Positions 32,633-40,825 of a stretch of 64,000 nt of DNA are shown here, piece by piece (the first letter of the stretch is position 1; every line of letters begins with the position of its first letter). The stretch is from assembly GCF_001613805.1 (NCBI RefSeq), contig NZ_LPVY01000008.1, forward strand, positions 186,001 through 250,000, read 5' to 3'. Under the pieces are notes generated by a model. That model ran no database searches. It saw only the letters and a program-made list of their open reading frames with translations, and had not been told where the DNA came from. The translations under genes were made by a program, and so were the position numbers. The stretch comes from Thalassospira lucentensis. Its GTDB lineage: Bacteria; Pseudomonadota; Alphaproteobacteria; Rhodospirillales; Thalassospiraceae.

Positions 32633-33742
32633 TTATGCGTGAATTTGGCCGACGGACAGGTTTGGTGCGAGCCCGTCGGGTCGGTCACAATGGCTTTGGA
32701 TGGCGATGGTGCGTTGTTCGAGGGGGGCGATCAGAAGGCTTTCCATCACGTCAAGAACATGCAGGGCGAGTTTGCCACTGGCACGGTGCGGACGATTATT
32801 GAGAATGGCATCGGCCATATCGGCGATGCCGATCCCGCGATAATTGTCATCGCCATAGCCATGCGTCATTGGCATGTCCTGCCAGTCCTCGCCACGGCGA
32901 TAGAGTGCGACGGTGCCATCAAAGCGGTTGGGATCGGGCACAAGCAGGGAGCCTTCGCTGCCATAGACTTCAAGCGGGGTGTGGCGGTGTGCCTCGACAT
33001 CAAAACTGGTGGTGATCTGAACCAGTGCGCCGCTGGTGAATTCCATGACACCGGTAATATGGGTCGGCGTGGTGACGGGAATTTCCTGCCCCTTGCGGGG
33101 GCCGGATTCAATGACGCGGGTGGCGCGACTGCTTCGCCCCATGCCCGAAACACGTGATACCGGACCCAGCATATTGACCATCGCGGTGATGTAATAAGGC
33201 CCCATATCGAGCAGCGGACCGCCGCCATCGCGGACATAGTAGAAATCCGGGTTGGGATGCCAGCGTTCGTGACCGGGAAGCATCAAGGTCGCGGTCCCGG
33301 CAAGGGGAGTGCCGATTTTGCCCTGATCGATCAGGGCGCGTGCGGTCTGGTGACTGCCGCCAAGGAAGGTATCGGGGGCGCAGCCGACCCGCACACCTCT
33401 TTGGGCCGCGAGCGAGAGCAGGGCACGGGCATCGGCGACATTTCCGGTTAGCGGTTTTTCGGAATAGACATGTTTGCCGGCATTTACCGCCGCCATGCTG
33501 ACATCCATGTGGGCGGCCGGGATTGTCAGATTCAGGACGATATCAATGTCATCGCGGGCCAGAAGGGCATCGACGGTCAGGGCATCGACGTTGAATGCCT
33601 CGGCGCGGATGCGCGCCGCATTCGGGTTCAGGTCGGCGACGGCCTTGACGTCGATCTGCGGGAAGGTTTGGGCACGTTTAAGGTATATTTCGCTGATTAC
33701 ACCGCATCCGATGATACCAACGCCAAGTGATGATGTTGTCAT
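32633..33742 (-). CDS. Gfo/Idh/MocA family sugar oxidoreductase
   Basis: This 369-residue NAD(P)-dependent dehydrogenase has a Rossmann GIIGCGVISEIYLKRA at residues 9-24, then the family segment HVYSEKPL holding the catalytic lysine, and a C-terminal alpha/beta domain with DMGPYYI. The substrate is unknown; the neighbourhood suggests a sugar or sugar lactone derived from xylo-oligosaccharides. It is 15 bases downstream of the ABC ATPase gene and 11 upstream of the thuA-like gene, all on one strand. Confidence 0.9.
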   Translation of the reverse strand: MTTSSLGVGIIGCGVISEIYLKRAQTFPQIDVKAVADLNPNAARIRAEAFNVDALTVDALLARDDIDIVLNLTIPAAHMDVSMAAVNAGKHVYSEKPLTGNVADARALLSLAAQRGVRVGCAPDTFLGGSHQTARALIDQGKIGTPLAGTATLMLPGHERWHPNPDFYYVRDGGGPLLDMGPYYITAMVNMLGPVSRVSGMGRSSRATRVIESGPRKGQEIPVTTPTHITGVMEFTSGALVQITTSFDVEAHRHTPLEVYGSEGSLLVPDPNRFDGTVALYRRGEDWQDMPMTHGYGDDNYRGIGIADMADAILNNRPHRASGKLALHVLDVMESLLIAPLEQRTIAIQSHCDRPDGLAPNLSVGQIHA

Positions 33743-33757
33743 AACGCGTTTTTCCGT

Positions 33758-34789
33758 TCAGGTGGTGGGCGCAGAAAGGGCGTCTTTGGCGTGGATTTTC
33801 CGGCCATCCTTGCCAAACAGATGCAGGTGCTTTTCATCCGGGGTCAGGAAAACACGATCCCCGGTACGAAGGGGGTGATGGCCGGGCAGGCGCACGGTAA
33901 CGGACCCGAAATCATCGGTTTCCATATAGACGACGGTGTCGCTGCCAAGATTTTCAATCACCCCGACCCTGGCAGCCCATTTGCCATTTTCCATATGGGT
34001 TCCGAGATGTTCGGGGCGGATGCCGACCGATTTGATGTCATCGCGGCCAATGGCCTGACCGGGCAGCAGGTTCATTTTCGGCGACCCGATGAAGGCGGCG
34101 ACAAATTCGGTTTGCGGATTGTCGTAAAGTTCCATCGGCGGGCCGACCTGTTCGATGCGACCGGCATTCATCACCACGATCTGATCGGCAAGCGTCATGG
34201 CTTCGACCTGATCGTGGGTGACATAAACCATGGTCGCACCGATGGATTGGTGTAGTTCGGCCAGTTCAACGCGCATCTGGGTCCGCAAGGCGGCATCCAG
34301 GTTTGAAAGCGGTTCATCAAACAGGAATACCTTGGGATTGCGCACGATCGACCGCCCGATGGCAACGCGTTGACGTTGCCCGCCGGAAAGTTCGGACGGT
34401 TTGCGATCCAGCAACGGTTCAAGATGCAGGCGTTTTGCCGCGTCCTTGACCCGTTCTTCACGTTCAGAGGTGGGCATTTTCATTAGACGCAGGCCAAAAT
34501 CGATATTTTGTGCCACGGTCATATGCGGATAAAGCGCATAGGATTGGAACACCATCGAAATGCCGCGTGCGGATGGCTCGAAACCGGTGACGTCGGTGCC
34601 GCCGATTTCAATCGTCCCGGATGTCGGTTTTTCCAGACCCGCAATCATGCGAAGCAGGGTCGATTTGCCGCAACCCGATGGACCGACCAGCACGGTAAAG
34701 GAGCCATGCGGGATTTCGAGTTCGATATCAGGAATGACTTCGATAGCGCCGAAGCTTTTATTGATATGTCTGAGATGAACGTCAGCCAT
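33758..34789 (-). CDS. Sugar ABC transporter ATP-binding protein (UgpC/MsmK type)
   Basis: This 343-residue ATPase has Walker A GPSGCGKST, Q-loop VFQSYALYPHMTV, signature LSGGQRQRVAIGR, Walker B VFLFDEPLSNLD, the switch histidine in VTHDQVEAMTLAD and a C-terminal OB/TOBE domain (KSVGIRPEHLG). This architecture matches carbohydrate-uptake ATPases shared by family 1 importers. The start ATG overlaps the end of the GH43 gene by 8 bases, so the two are translationally coupled. A frame extension upstream of this ATG lies inside GH43 and is not credible as coding. Confidence 0.94.
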   Translation of the reverse strand: MADVHLRHINKSFGAIEVIPDIELEIPHGSFTVLVGPSGCGKSTLLRMIAGLEKPTSGTIEIGGTDVTGFEPSARGISMVFQSYALYPHMTVAQNIDFGLRLMKMPTSEREERVKDAAKRLHLEPLLDRKPSELSGGQRQRVAIGRSIVRNPKVFLFDEPLSNLDAALRTQMRVELAELHQSIGATMVYVTHDQVEAMTLADQIVVMNAGRIEQVGPPMELYDNPQTEFVAAFIGSPKMNLLPGQAIGRDDIKSVGIRPEHLGTHMENGKWAARVGVIENLGSDTVVYMETDDFGSVTVRLPGHHPLRTGDRVFLTPDEKHLHLFGKDGRKIHAKDALSAPTT

Positions 34790-36401
34790 TGTTGCGTTCC
34801 CCGTTGGCTTGATAGATGAAATGGGCGAAATCGGCGTGAATGCCGCGGCCGCTATTGTCATGGGCGGCCATGCCGATGAAGGCACCGGTGAAGTTCGTGC
34901 CTTCGCCGCTTCCGGCTTCGTCAGACAGGGCGGTGTGATCGAGGACCGCATCAATCATGGTCCAGTCGCCGCCGGGAAGGGCATAGCGGAACTGCAATTC
35001 CGGCCCGTTCACATCAACGCCAAGGCGGATGACACCGTCCTTTGGAAGGTCGATAGACGCCGGCAGCGGGTAGGTCAGCCGGGCATAGGGGAAATCGCCC
35101 GGGCAGCTATAGATGTTGAGCTTGCGGTTGCCGTCTTCGTCGGCGGTGACAGCAAGGTAATGGTACTGGAACCGGTTGTACCACGCCATCAGGCCCGCCA
35201 TCTGCTGGAAGTCCAGCGGGGTAAATTCAACGACGGTTTCGGCACTGTAATTGATGTCGGTCTGACGACGGGCGACAAGGGAATGTTCGAATGCGCCCCC
35301 CGGTGCCTGACGCCCGAACAGGCGCAGATGCCCCGGCCGTTCGCCAAGCGAAAACAGACGTTCGGGTTCGGGGGTGCGCAGCCATTGGAACATGGCGGGC
35401 AGGTCGCCCGGTGTGAAATCAATACGCGACGGTTCGGCTTCGAACGGATGGGGTTCAAGATCGGGGGCCGGGACCGTCAGGTCAGGCTGGTTGGTGCCAT
35501 TGGCCAGACGGGGCCATTCGCCTTTTTCCCAAACAAGTTTCTGGATCGCGGTTTCGCGGCCCAGCGGTGATCTTTTAGTGCCGGGCAGCGGACGGCTGCA
35601 CAGATGCACCATATAAAATTCGCCGTTCTGCGTTTCGACAATATCAGCATGGCCCGCACGTTGCAGCGGGTTTTCGGGATTGTCCTTGGACGTCAGGATA
35701 TGTTTGGCCGGATCGGTTTCATACGGCCCGGTCAGTTCGCGTGACCGGGCGATGGTCACGGCGTGGTTATAGCCAGTGCCGCCTTCGGCCACGAGCAGAT
35801 AGTAATAGCCATCGCGACGATAAAGATGCGGGCCTTCGGTAAACAGGTGATCCGTCCCGCGATAGATGTTGCGGATCGGTCCGACAAGTTTCTGTTCGGT
35901 GGTGGAATATTCCTGAAGGGCGATACCGACAAAGCGTTCACCGACCACCTGATTATGATCCCAGATCATGTTGATCAGCCATTTGCGGCCATCATCATGG
36001 AACAGCGACGGATCAAAACCCGATGCATTGAGATAGATCGGATCAGACCACGGGCCATCAATGGCGGGGGCGGTGACAAGATAGTTTGGTGTATCCTTGA
36101 AGGCGCCGTCCTTGCGTTTGACGTCGGTATAAATCAGCCAGAACAGACCGTCGGCATAGGTCAGACAGGGCGCCCAGATGCCACCGGAATCCGGGTTGCC
36201 GCGCATATCGAGTTGCGATTTGCGGTTTAACGGACGCGATATCAGTTTCCAGTTTACCAGATCGCGGGAATGATGAATTTGAACACCGGGGAACCATTCG
36301 AAGGTCGAGGTCGCGATGTAATAATCATCGCCCACACGGCAGATTGACGGGTCCGGGTTGAAACCGGGAAGGATGGGGTTCTGGATCATTTCAGCAGACA
36401 T
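34782..36401 (-). CDS. xynB: Glycoside hydrolase family 43 beta-xylosidase
   Basis: This 539-residue enzyme cleaves xylose (possibly also arabinose) from short xylo-oligosaccharides. The five-bladed propeller carries the expected acidic residues: the general-base Asp in FNPDPSICRVGDDYY, an Asp in SGFDPSLFHDDG and the acid Glu in FTEGPHLYRRDGYYY. A C-terminal beta-sandwich (from about residue 320, FQWLRTPEPERLFSL) is typical of GH43 XynB proteins. There is no signal peptide, so it acts in the cytoplasm on imported sugars. The start has AAGG 9 bases upstream and lies 4 bases after the permease stop. An upstream in-frame start at 36425 would overlap the permease. Confidence 0.92.
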   Translation of the reverse strand: MSAEMIQNPILPGFNPDPSICRVGDDYYIATSTFEWFPGVQIHHSRDLVNWKLISRPLNRKSQLDMRGNPDSGGIWAPCLTYADGLFWLIYTDVKRKDGAFKDTPNYLVTAPAIDGPWSDPIYLNASGFDPSLFHDDGRKWLINMIWDHNQVVGERFVGIALQEYSTTEQKLVGPIRNIYRGTDHLFTEGPHLYRRDGYYYLLVAEGGTGYNHAVTIARSRELTGPYETDPAKHILTSKDNPENPLQRAGHADIVETQNGEFYMVHLCSRPLPGTKRSPLGRETAIQKLVWEKGEWPRLANGTNQPDLTVPAPDLEPHPFEAEPSRIDFTPGDLPAMFQWLRTPEPERLFSLGERPGHLRLFGRQAPGGAFEHSLVARRQTDINYSAETVVEFTPLDFQQMAGLMAWYNRFQYHYLAVTADEDGNRKLNIYSCPGDFPYARLTYPLPASIDLPKDGVIRLGVDVNGPELQFRYALPGGDWTMIDAVLDHTALSDEAGSGEGTNFTGAFIGMAAHDNSGRGIHADFAHFIYQANGERNNG

Positions 36402-36405
36402 GGCA

Positions 36406-37236
36406 TCAACCTTTGACAGCACCACCGGTCAGGCCGGCGACGATATATTTTTGGGCAGCGAGGAAGAACACGATGGCGGGCATGATCGTCAGGGTGACGA
36501 AGGCCAGGGTGCGGTTCCATTCGGTGACGAATTCACCGCGGAACTGCATCATGCCAAGCGGCCATGTGAAGGCTTCGCGTGAATTGAGCATGACCAGAGG
36601 CAGCAGGAAGTTGTTCCAGCTCTGGACAAAGACGAAGACGCCAACCGTGGCGAGGATCGGTGTGGAAAGCGGCAGGGTGAACCGCCAGAAAAACCTTATA
36701 TAGCCACAGCCATCGACATAGGCGGCTTCGAACAGTTCACGCGGGAGCTGTTCGAAGAAGGTGCGGAAAAGCAGAATTGCCAGCGACAACCCGAAGGCGG
36801 TTTGCGGCAGAATGACCGACCAGTAGGAATCCAGAAGGCCGATATCGCGCACCTGAATGAACAGCGGCAGGATGGCGGTTGCAAACGGGAACATCAGGCC
36901 CAGCAGCAGATAGGAAAACAGCATCCGCGATCCGAAGAAGCGGATTTGCGCGAACACATAGGCCGCAGCCGCCCCGACCAGAAGGGTCAGGATCACCGCC
37001 GACACCGAAATCAGCAGCGAATTGCCCAGATATCGCCAGAAAGCCGGATCGGACACGATGGCGTTATAGAATTCGAAATTCCAGCTTTCGGGCAGGCCAA
37101 AGGCGCTGGTGCGGATTTCGGCATTTGTTTTAAAGCCGCCAAGAGCGGTGGCAAGCAGGGGTGCGATGACGAAACTGGCGATGACGCACAGTATGGTGAC
37201 GCGCAGAAGATTGCGCAGGAAGGTTTTGCTTGTCAT
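36406..37236 (-). CDS. Carbohydrate ABC transporter permease (MalG type)
   Basis: This 276-residue inner-membrane protein has about six hydrophobic helices, beginning with ILCVIASFVIAPLLATALGG. The cytoplasmic coupling (EAA) loop is EAAYVDGCGYIRFFWRFTLP. It pairs with the permease encoded immediately upstream, overlapping it by four bases (ATGA), and with the ATPase and binding protein of the same locus. Confidence 0.95.
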   Translation of the reverse strand: MTSKTFLRNLLRVTILCVIASFVIAPLLATALGGFKTNAEIRTSAFGLPESWNFEFYNAIVSDPAFWRYLGNSLLISVSAVILTLLVGAAAAYVFAQIRFFGSRMLFSYLLLGLMFPFATAILPLFIQVRDIGLLDSYWSVILPQTAFGLSLAILLFRTFFEQLPRELFEAAYVDGCGYIRFFWRFTLPLSTPILATVGVFVFVQSWNNFLLPLVMLNSREAFTWPLGMMQFRGEFVTEWNRTLAFVTLTIMPAIVFFLAAQKYIVAGLTGGAVKG

Positions 37237-38165
37237 GGCTTTTTCCCCGGCGACATGGCGGCACGTTGATAGAAAATGGCAACGGCAACCGCGGTGATGA
37301 ACAGGACAACCCCGATGGCACTGCCAAAACCGATGCGCAGACGTGTCAGGCCGAAGGTGTAAAGATAGGTGACAATGGTATGGCTGGTGTTGGATGGGCC
37401 ACCATTGGTCAGCGGGATGATCACGTCAAAGACCTGAAGCGCGCCGATGATGGCGAAAAAGGCGCTGACGATGATGGCAGGTTTGATCAGCGGGATCTGT
37501 ACATAGCGCACGATATCAAACGGTTTTGCGCCTTCGATGCGGGCGGCTTCGATCAGATCGCGGGGTACGCCTTGCAGGGCGGCGATATAGATCATCATGT
37601 GGAAGCCGAAATATTTCCAGACAATCACGGTCATGACGGCAACAAAGGCCCAATCGCGATCGGCCAGAATGAAGAAGGGTTCAAGCCCGAAGGTTTCGCC
37701 AACCGATGCTGTGACGCCATAATGGCCGTCGAAAACGAAGCTCCAGATCAGGCCGGCGGCGACTTCGGCCAGAATGTAGGGCACAAAGAAGATCAGCCGG
37801 AAAAGGGCGTTGGTCGGTGTTTTTTTATAGATCAGAAGGGCGAGAAACAGGGCGAGTGGCATCTGGACCAGAAGCGATACCAGAACGATCTTGATCGTGT
37901 TCCAGATCGCCGAATGAAACACGGAATGTCCGATCATCTGTTCGAAATTCTTCAGTCCGACATAGTCGGTCGGTTCGCCATATCCGTTCCAGTTAAAGAA
38001 CGCGAAATAGCCCGACTGAAGCAGGGGAAGAATGACAAACAGGCTGAACAGGATCAGGGCAGGCGGCAGCAGCAGCACAAGGGCTGCGAATTTGCCATTG
38101 GTCAGGACGTTTTTTGTGCGCTGGGCCAGCGAAAGGTGCGGCGGGGCGTGGGGGATGGTCGGCAT
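37233..38165 (-). CDS. Carbohydrate ABC transporter permease (MalF/UgpA type)
   Basis: This 310-residue permease has six predicted membrane helices; the first follows a polar N-terminus (FAALVLLLPPALILFSLFVI). The coupling loop EAARIEGAKPFDIVRYVQIP is clear. The chosen ATG has a near-ideal GGAGG 7 bases upstream; a start 18 bases earlier does not. It overlaps the next permease by ATGA. A stem-loop separates it from the upstream binding-protein gene, which often lowers expression of permeases relative to the binding protein. Confidence 0.95.
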   Translation of the reverse strand: MPTIPHAPPHLSLAQRTKNVLTNGKFAALVLLLPPALILFSLFVILPLLQSGYFAFFNWNGYGEPTDYVGLKNFEQMIGHSVFHSAIWNTIKIVLVSLLVQMPLALFLALLIYKKTPTNALFRLIFFVPYILAEVAAGLIWSFVFDGHYGVTASVGETFGLEPFFILADRDWAFVAVMTVIVWKYFGFHMMIYIAALQGVPRDLIEAARIEGAKPFDIVRYVQIPLIKPAIIVSAFFAIIGALQVFDVIIPLTNGGPSNTSHTIVTYLYTFGLTRLRIGFGSAIGVVLFITAVAVAIFYQRAAMSPGKKP

Positions 38166-38200
38166 GGGCCGCCTCCGAAGCATGTATCATTGGAGAAGGC

Positions 38201-38244
38201 GGGGGCGTTGCCCAACCCGCAAGCGGATTGAACCAAACGCCCCC
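38201..38244 (-). other. Stem-loop between the binding-protein and permease genes
   Basis: Arms GGGGGCGTT / AACGCCCCC (9 bp, perfect) enclose a 26-nt loop region. No T-tract follows. It is probably an mRNA-stabilising or partial-attenuation element within the operon. Confidence 0.65.
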
Positions 38245-38273
38245 GAATGCAGGGCCAAATGCAGGGTCAGAAC

Positions 38274-39533
38274 TTACTGGAAGTCCCAGGCTTCCTGAAT
38301 TTGTGCGGCGGCTTCTTCTGGGGTGATGACTTCCTGGGCCAGATCGGCGGAAATATCATTCACCGTGGCGCCGACGGACGCCCCGAGATACTGATCAAGG
38401 AAGATCTGGTGATAGGAAGATTGCGTCAGATCACGGGCGACCTGCTGGAAGAACGGATTATCGATTGCGTCGTCGGTTCCCTTGACGATCGGAATGAAGA
38501 TCCCGGCCTTGGCGGCTTCGCGCTGATATTTGGCGCTGATCATGTGTTGCAGGAAATCAGCCGCTTCGTCAGGCGCATTATGGGAAACCGCCCAGCCATT
38601 GATGCCGCCAAAGGTTGCATCGGCACCGGCTTCGCCGCCATCGATCATCGGGAAGGGCATGATGGCCAGTTGGTCATCAGACAGGCCCTTGCCACTTTGG
38701 GAACGCGCACGCGACGGCAGATAATCCCAATCCCCCATCAGGTGGAAGGCCGCGGCACCGTCGCCGAACATGCCGCTGGCCTGTTCGTAGCTTGTGCCCA
38801 TCATGCCCGACTGGAAGGGTTCGAGCTTGGCCAGTTCCTGGAAGGTCCGGCCCGCATTGACGAAAGGCTCTGATTCGAAATTCTCGCCGTCATCCTGCAT
38901 GGCTTCGTTAATCGCATCCGCCCCGCCATAGCGCAGCGCAAGATAGGCCCAGTAGAAATGCAGCGGCCATTTATCCTTGCCGCCAGCGACAATCGGGGTG
39001 ATGCCGGCATCCTTGATTTTCTGGACGGCTTTGAGGAAATCATCCCAGGTTTTGATCTGGGTGTGATCGACGCCAGCCTTGGCGGTCAGGTCTTTATTGA
39101 CCCAGAAGATGACCTCGGTCGCATAGATTGGCAGGCCGTAAATCTTGTCGTCGACCGAATAGGCGTTAACCGCGGATTTGGGAACGGTATCAAGGAAGTC
39201 GCTGTTTAGCAGGCCGGATATGTCTTTGAGGAAGCCTGCCTTTGCCTGATCGGCCAGCGTCTGACCGCCCCAGCTATAGAAAATGTCGGGGGCAGCATCG
39301 GATTGCAGCAGGGTCGGCAGTTTGCTTTTATAGGCTTCGTTGGCGAGATATTCGAAATTGACTTTCACGCCGGGGTGGCTGGCTTCGTAATCTTTGCCGA
39401 TAGTCGACAGATATGCCTTCTGGGCCGGATCGCCGGTTTCAACGCGCAGAATATTGATGGTGGTATCGGCCTGTGCGGCGACGGTGCACAGACTGCATAC
39501 GGCGATGCCGACAGCGCCAAGCATGTGTTTCAT
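38274..39533 (-). CDS. Extracellular sugar-binding protein of the ABC importer
   Basis: This 419-residue periplasmic family 1 solute-binding protein has a signal peptide (MKHMLGAVGIAVCSLCTVAA, likely cut after AQA). The mature N-terminus INILRVETGDPAQKAY is followed by YSWGGQTLADQAKAG and GLPIYATEVIFWVNKD, typical of oligosaccharide binders. GGAGGA precedes the ATG at 5 bases. It is the first structural gene after lacI, and its neighbours suggest xylo-oligosaccharides as ligand. Confidence 0.94.
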   Translation of the reverse strand: MKHMLGAVGIAVCSLCTVAAQADTTINILRVETGDPAQKAYLSTIGKDYEASHPGVKVNFEYLANEAYKSKLPTLLQSDAAPDIFYSWGGQTLADQAKAGFLKDISGLLNSDFLDTVPKSAVNAYSVDDKIYGLPIYATEVIFWVNKDLTAKAGVDHTQIKTWDDFLKAVQKIKDAGITPIVAGGKDKWPLHFYWAYLALRYGGADAINEAMQDDGENFESEPFVNAGRTFQELAKLEPFQSGMMGTSYEQASGMFGDGAAAFHLMGDWDYLPSRARSQSGKGLSDDQLAIMPFPMIDGGEAGADATFGGINGWAVSHNAPDEAADFLQHMISAKYQREAAKAGIFIPIVKGTDDAIDNPFFQQVARDLTQSSYHQIFLDQYLGASVGATVNDISADLAQEVITPEEAAAQIQEAWDFQ

Positions 39534-39547
39534 TGGTTCCTCCCGGA

Positions 39548-39563
39548 GGTTGCTTTTGCAACC
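39548..39563. promoter_or_regulatory. Palindrome GGTTGC-TTTT-GCAACC before the binding-protein gene
   Basis: A perfect 6-bp inverted repeat lies immediately upstream of the Shine-Dalgarno of the binding-protein gene. It could be a LacI-family operator or an mRNA 5' hairpin limiting ribosome access. Confidence 0.5.
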
Positions 39564-39608
39564 TTTTGTTGATGCATTTTAGGACGAAACGATATCCAGT
39601 TGCTTTTC

Positions 39609-39641
39609 TGAGGTACGTACGTCTTTGATGAACGTACCTCA
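39609..39641. promoter_or_regulatory. Inverted repeat TGAGGTACGT-N13-ACGTACCTCA, candidate operator
   Basis: Perfect 10-bp arms lie between the lacI stop and the binding-protein start. On the minus strand no T-tract follows, which argues against a simple lacI terminator. The position fits control of the sugar operon promoter, though the 13-nt spacer is unusual for a LacI-type site. Confidence 0.55.
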
Positions 39642-39680
39642 AAAGAGAGGAATTTAAAAGTGCCTGTTTCAGATTTTGTT

Positions 39681-40712
39681 CTAGGGGAGATTGTCACGCA
39701 TGAAAATATCGATGCGGATGCGTTCCTGTGCATTCAGGAATGGACGTCCGTCAACCAGTGCCTTTAGCACACGCACCGCACTTCTGGCTTCATGGCCGGG
39801 GTCCTGATTGATGACGGCGTCAAAGATGCCGTTTTGTAATGCGGTCCGGGTATGTTCGGTCAGTTCGTGGGCGACCACCGGGATTTTTCCGGCCTTGCCG
39901 GTTTTTTCAAGAGCGCGGATAACGCCACGATTGCCCGCCCCCAGGCTGTATAGTGCGACAATATCGGAATTTTGTTCGAGCATTTCGCGCAGCAACAGTT
40001 CCACCCGGTCGGAATTATCGAGACCTTCGATGGCAGGCAGGATCGAGAAATGCGGATATTCGTTGCGGATGATCCGTTCAAAGCCGTTGCGCCGTTCCAT
40101 ATGGTCGCGCAGTAGCATTGAGCCTGCTATGACCGCGATTTTCCCCGATGGCGCATGGCAAAAACGGCCAAGCAATCCGGCGGCAGTCCGGCCAGCAACT
40201 TCGTTATCAATCCCGATGAAATGTTCGCGCCGGGATGTCGGATGGTCACTGACCAGGGTCACGACATGGATATTGCGTTCCCGCAATCCCTCTATGGCCT
40301 GATGCACGGCTTGCGATTCCGTGGCGACAACGGCGACACCGTCGAATTTCTGATGGCCAATGGCATCAAGCACCTCTGCCAGGGCAACGCCATCGAAGGC
40401 CCGGACCATGATGGTTTCGATTTCTATGCGATCAAGCGGCCCGTGTTCGGCAATTTTGCCAACTTCCTGTTCCAGACCGCGCATGAAGGTGTTGGGGCCC
40501 TTGGGCAGGATAAAGCAGAACCGGTAAAAGCGCTTTTTAGAAAGGTTGGCGGCGGCGATATCGCGTTCATATCGCAATTTTGCCATGGCTTCTTCGACCT
40601 TGCGCGCGGTGACCGGCCGCACGCCGCTTCGGGCATTTAAAACTCTGTCAACGGTGGCAAGACTAACCCCGGCTTCGCGGGCAACGTCATGAACGGTCGG
40701 GCGCGACGCCAT
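39681..40712 (-). CDS. LacI family transcriptional regulator of the sugar locus
   Basis: This 343-residue protein has an N-terminal helix-turn-helix (PTVHDVAREAGVSLATVDRV with a following hinge helix) and a periplasmic-binding-protein-like sensor domain (FCFILPKGPNTFMRGLEQEV, GVAVVATES, FIGIDNEVAGRTAAGLLG). It lies upstream of and in the same direction as the binding-protein gene, 147 bases away. It is probably a sugar-responsive repressor of the transporter-xylosidase operon. Confidence 0.93.
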   Translation of the reverse strand: MASRPTVHDVAREAGVSLATVDRVLNARSGVRPVTARKVEEAMAKLRYERDIAAANLSKKRFYRFCFILPKGPNTFMRGLEQEVGKIAEHGPLDRIEIETIMVRAFDGVALAEVLDAIGHQKFDGVAVVATESQAVHQAIEGLRERNIHVVTLVSDHPTSRREHFIGIDNEVAGRTAAGLLGRFCHAPSGKIAVIAGSMLLRDHMERRNGFERIIRNEYPHFSILPAIEGLDNSDRVELLLREMLEQNSDIVALYSLGAGNRGVIRALEKTGKAGKIPVVAHELTEHTRTALQNGIFDAVINQDPGHEARSAVRVLKALVDGRPFLNAQERIRIDIFMRDNLP

Positions 40713-40825
40713 ATTGGTCTCCGGATTGGGTTTTCACCGATGAGGTTTTCAGAAGCCTGACCCTAACTTATGAAATAGTTCTGTTAAATCCAATATATTC
40801 AAAGATGTCGCGATACATCGGCATC

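Noticed and set aside
37230-38231. A 333-codon plus-strand ORF across the MalF-type permease gene
   Set aside because: The opposite strand encodes a clear permease with coupling loop and ribosome-binding site. The plus-strand product is a charged low-complexity shadow.
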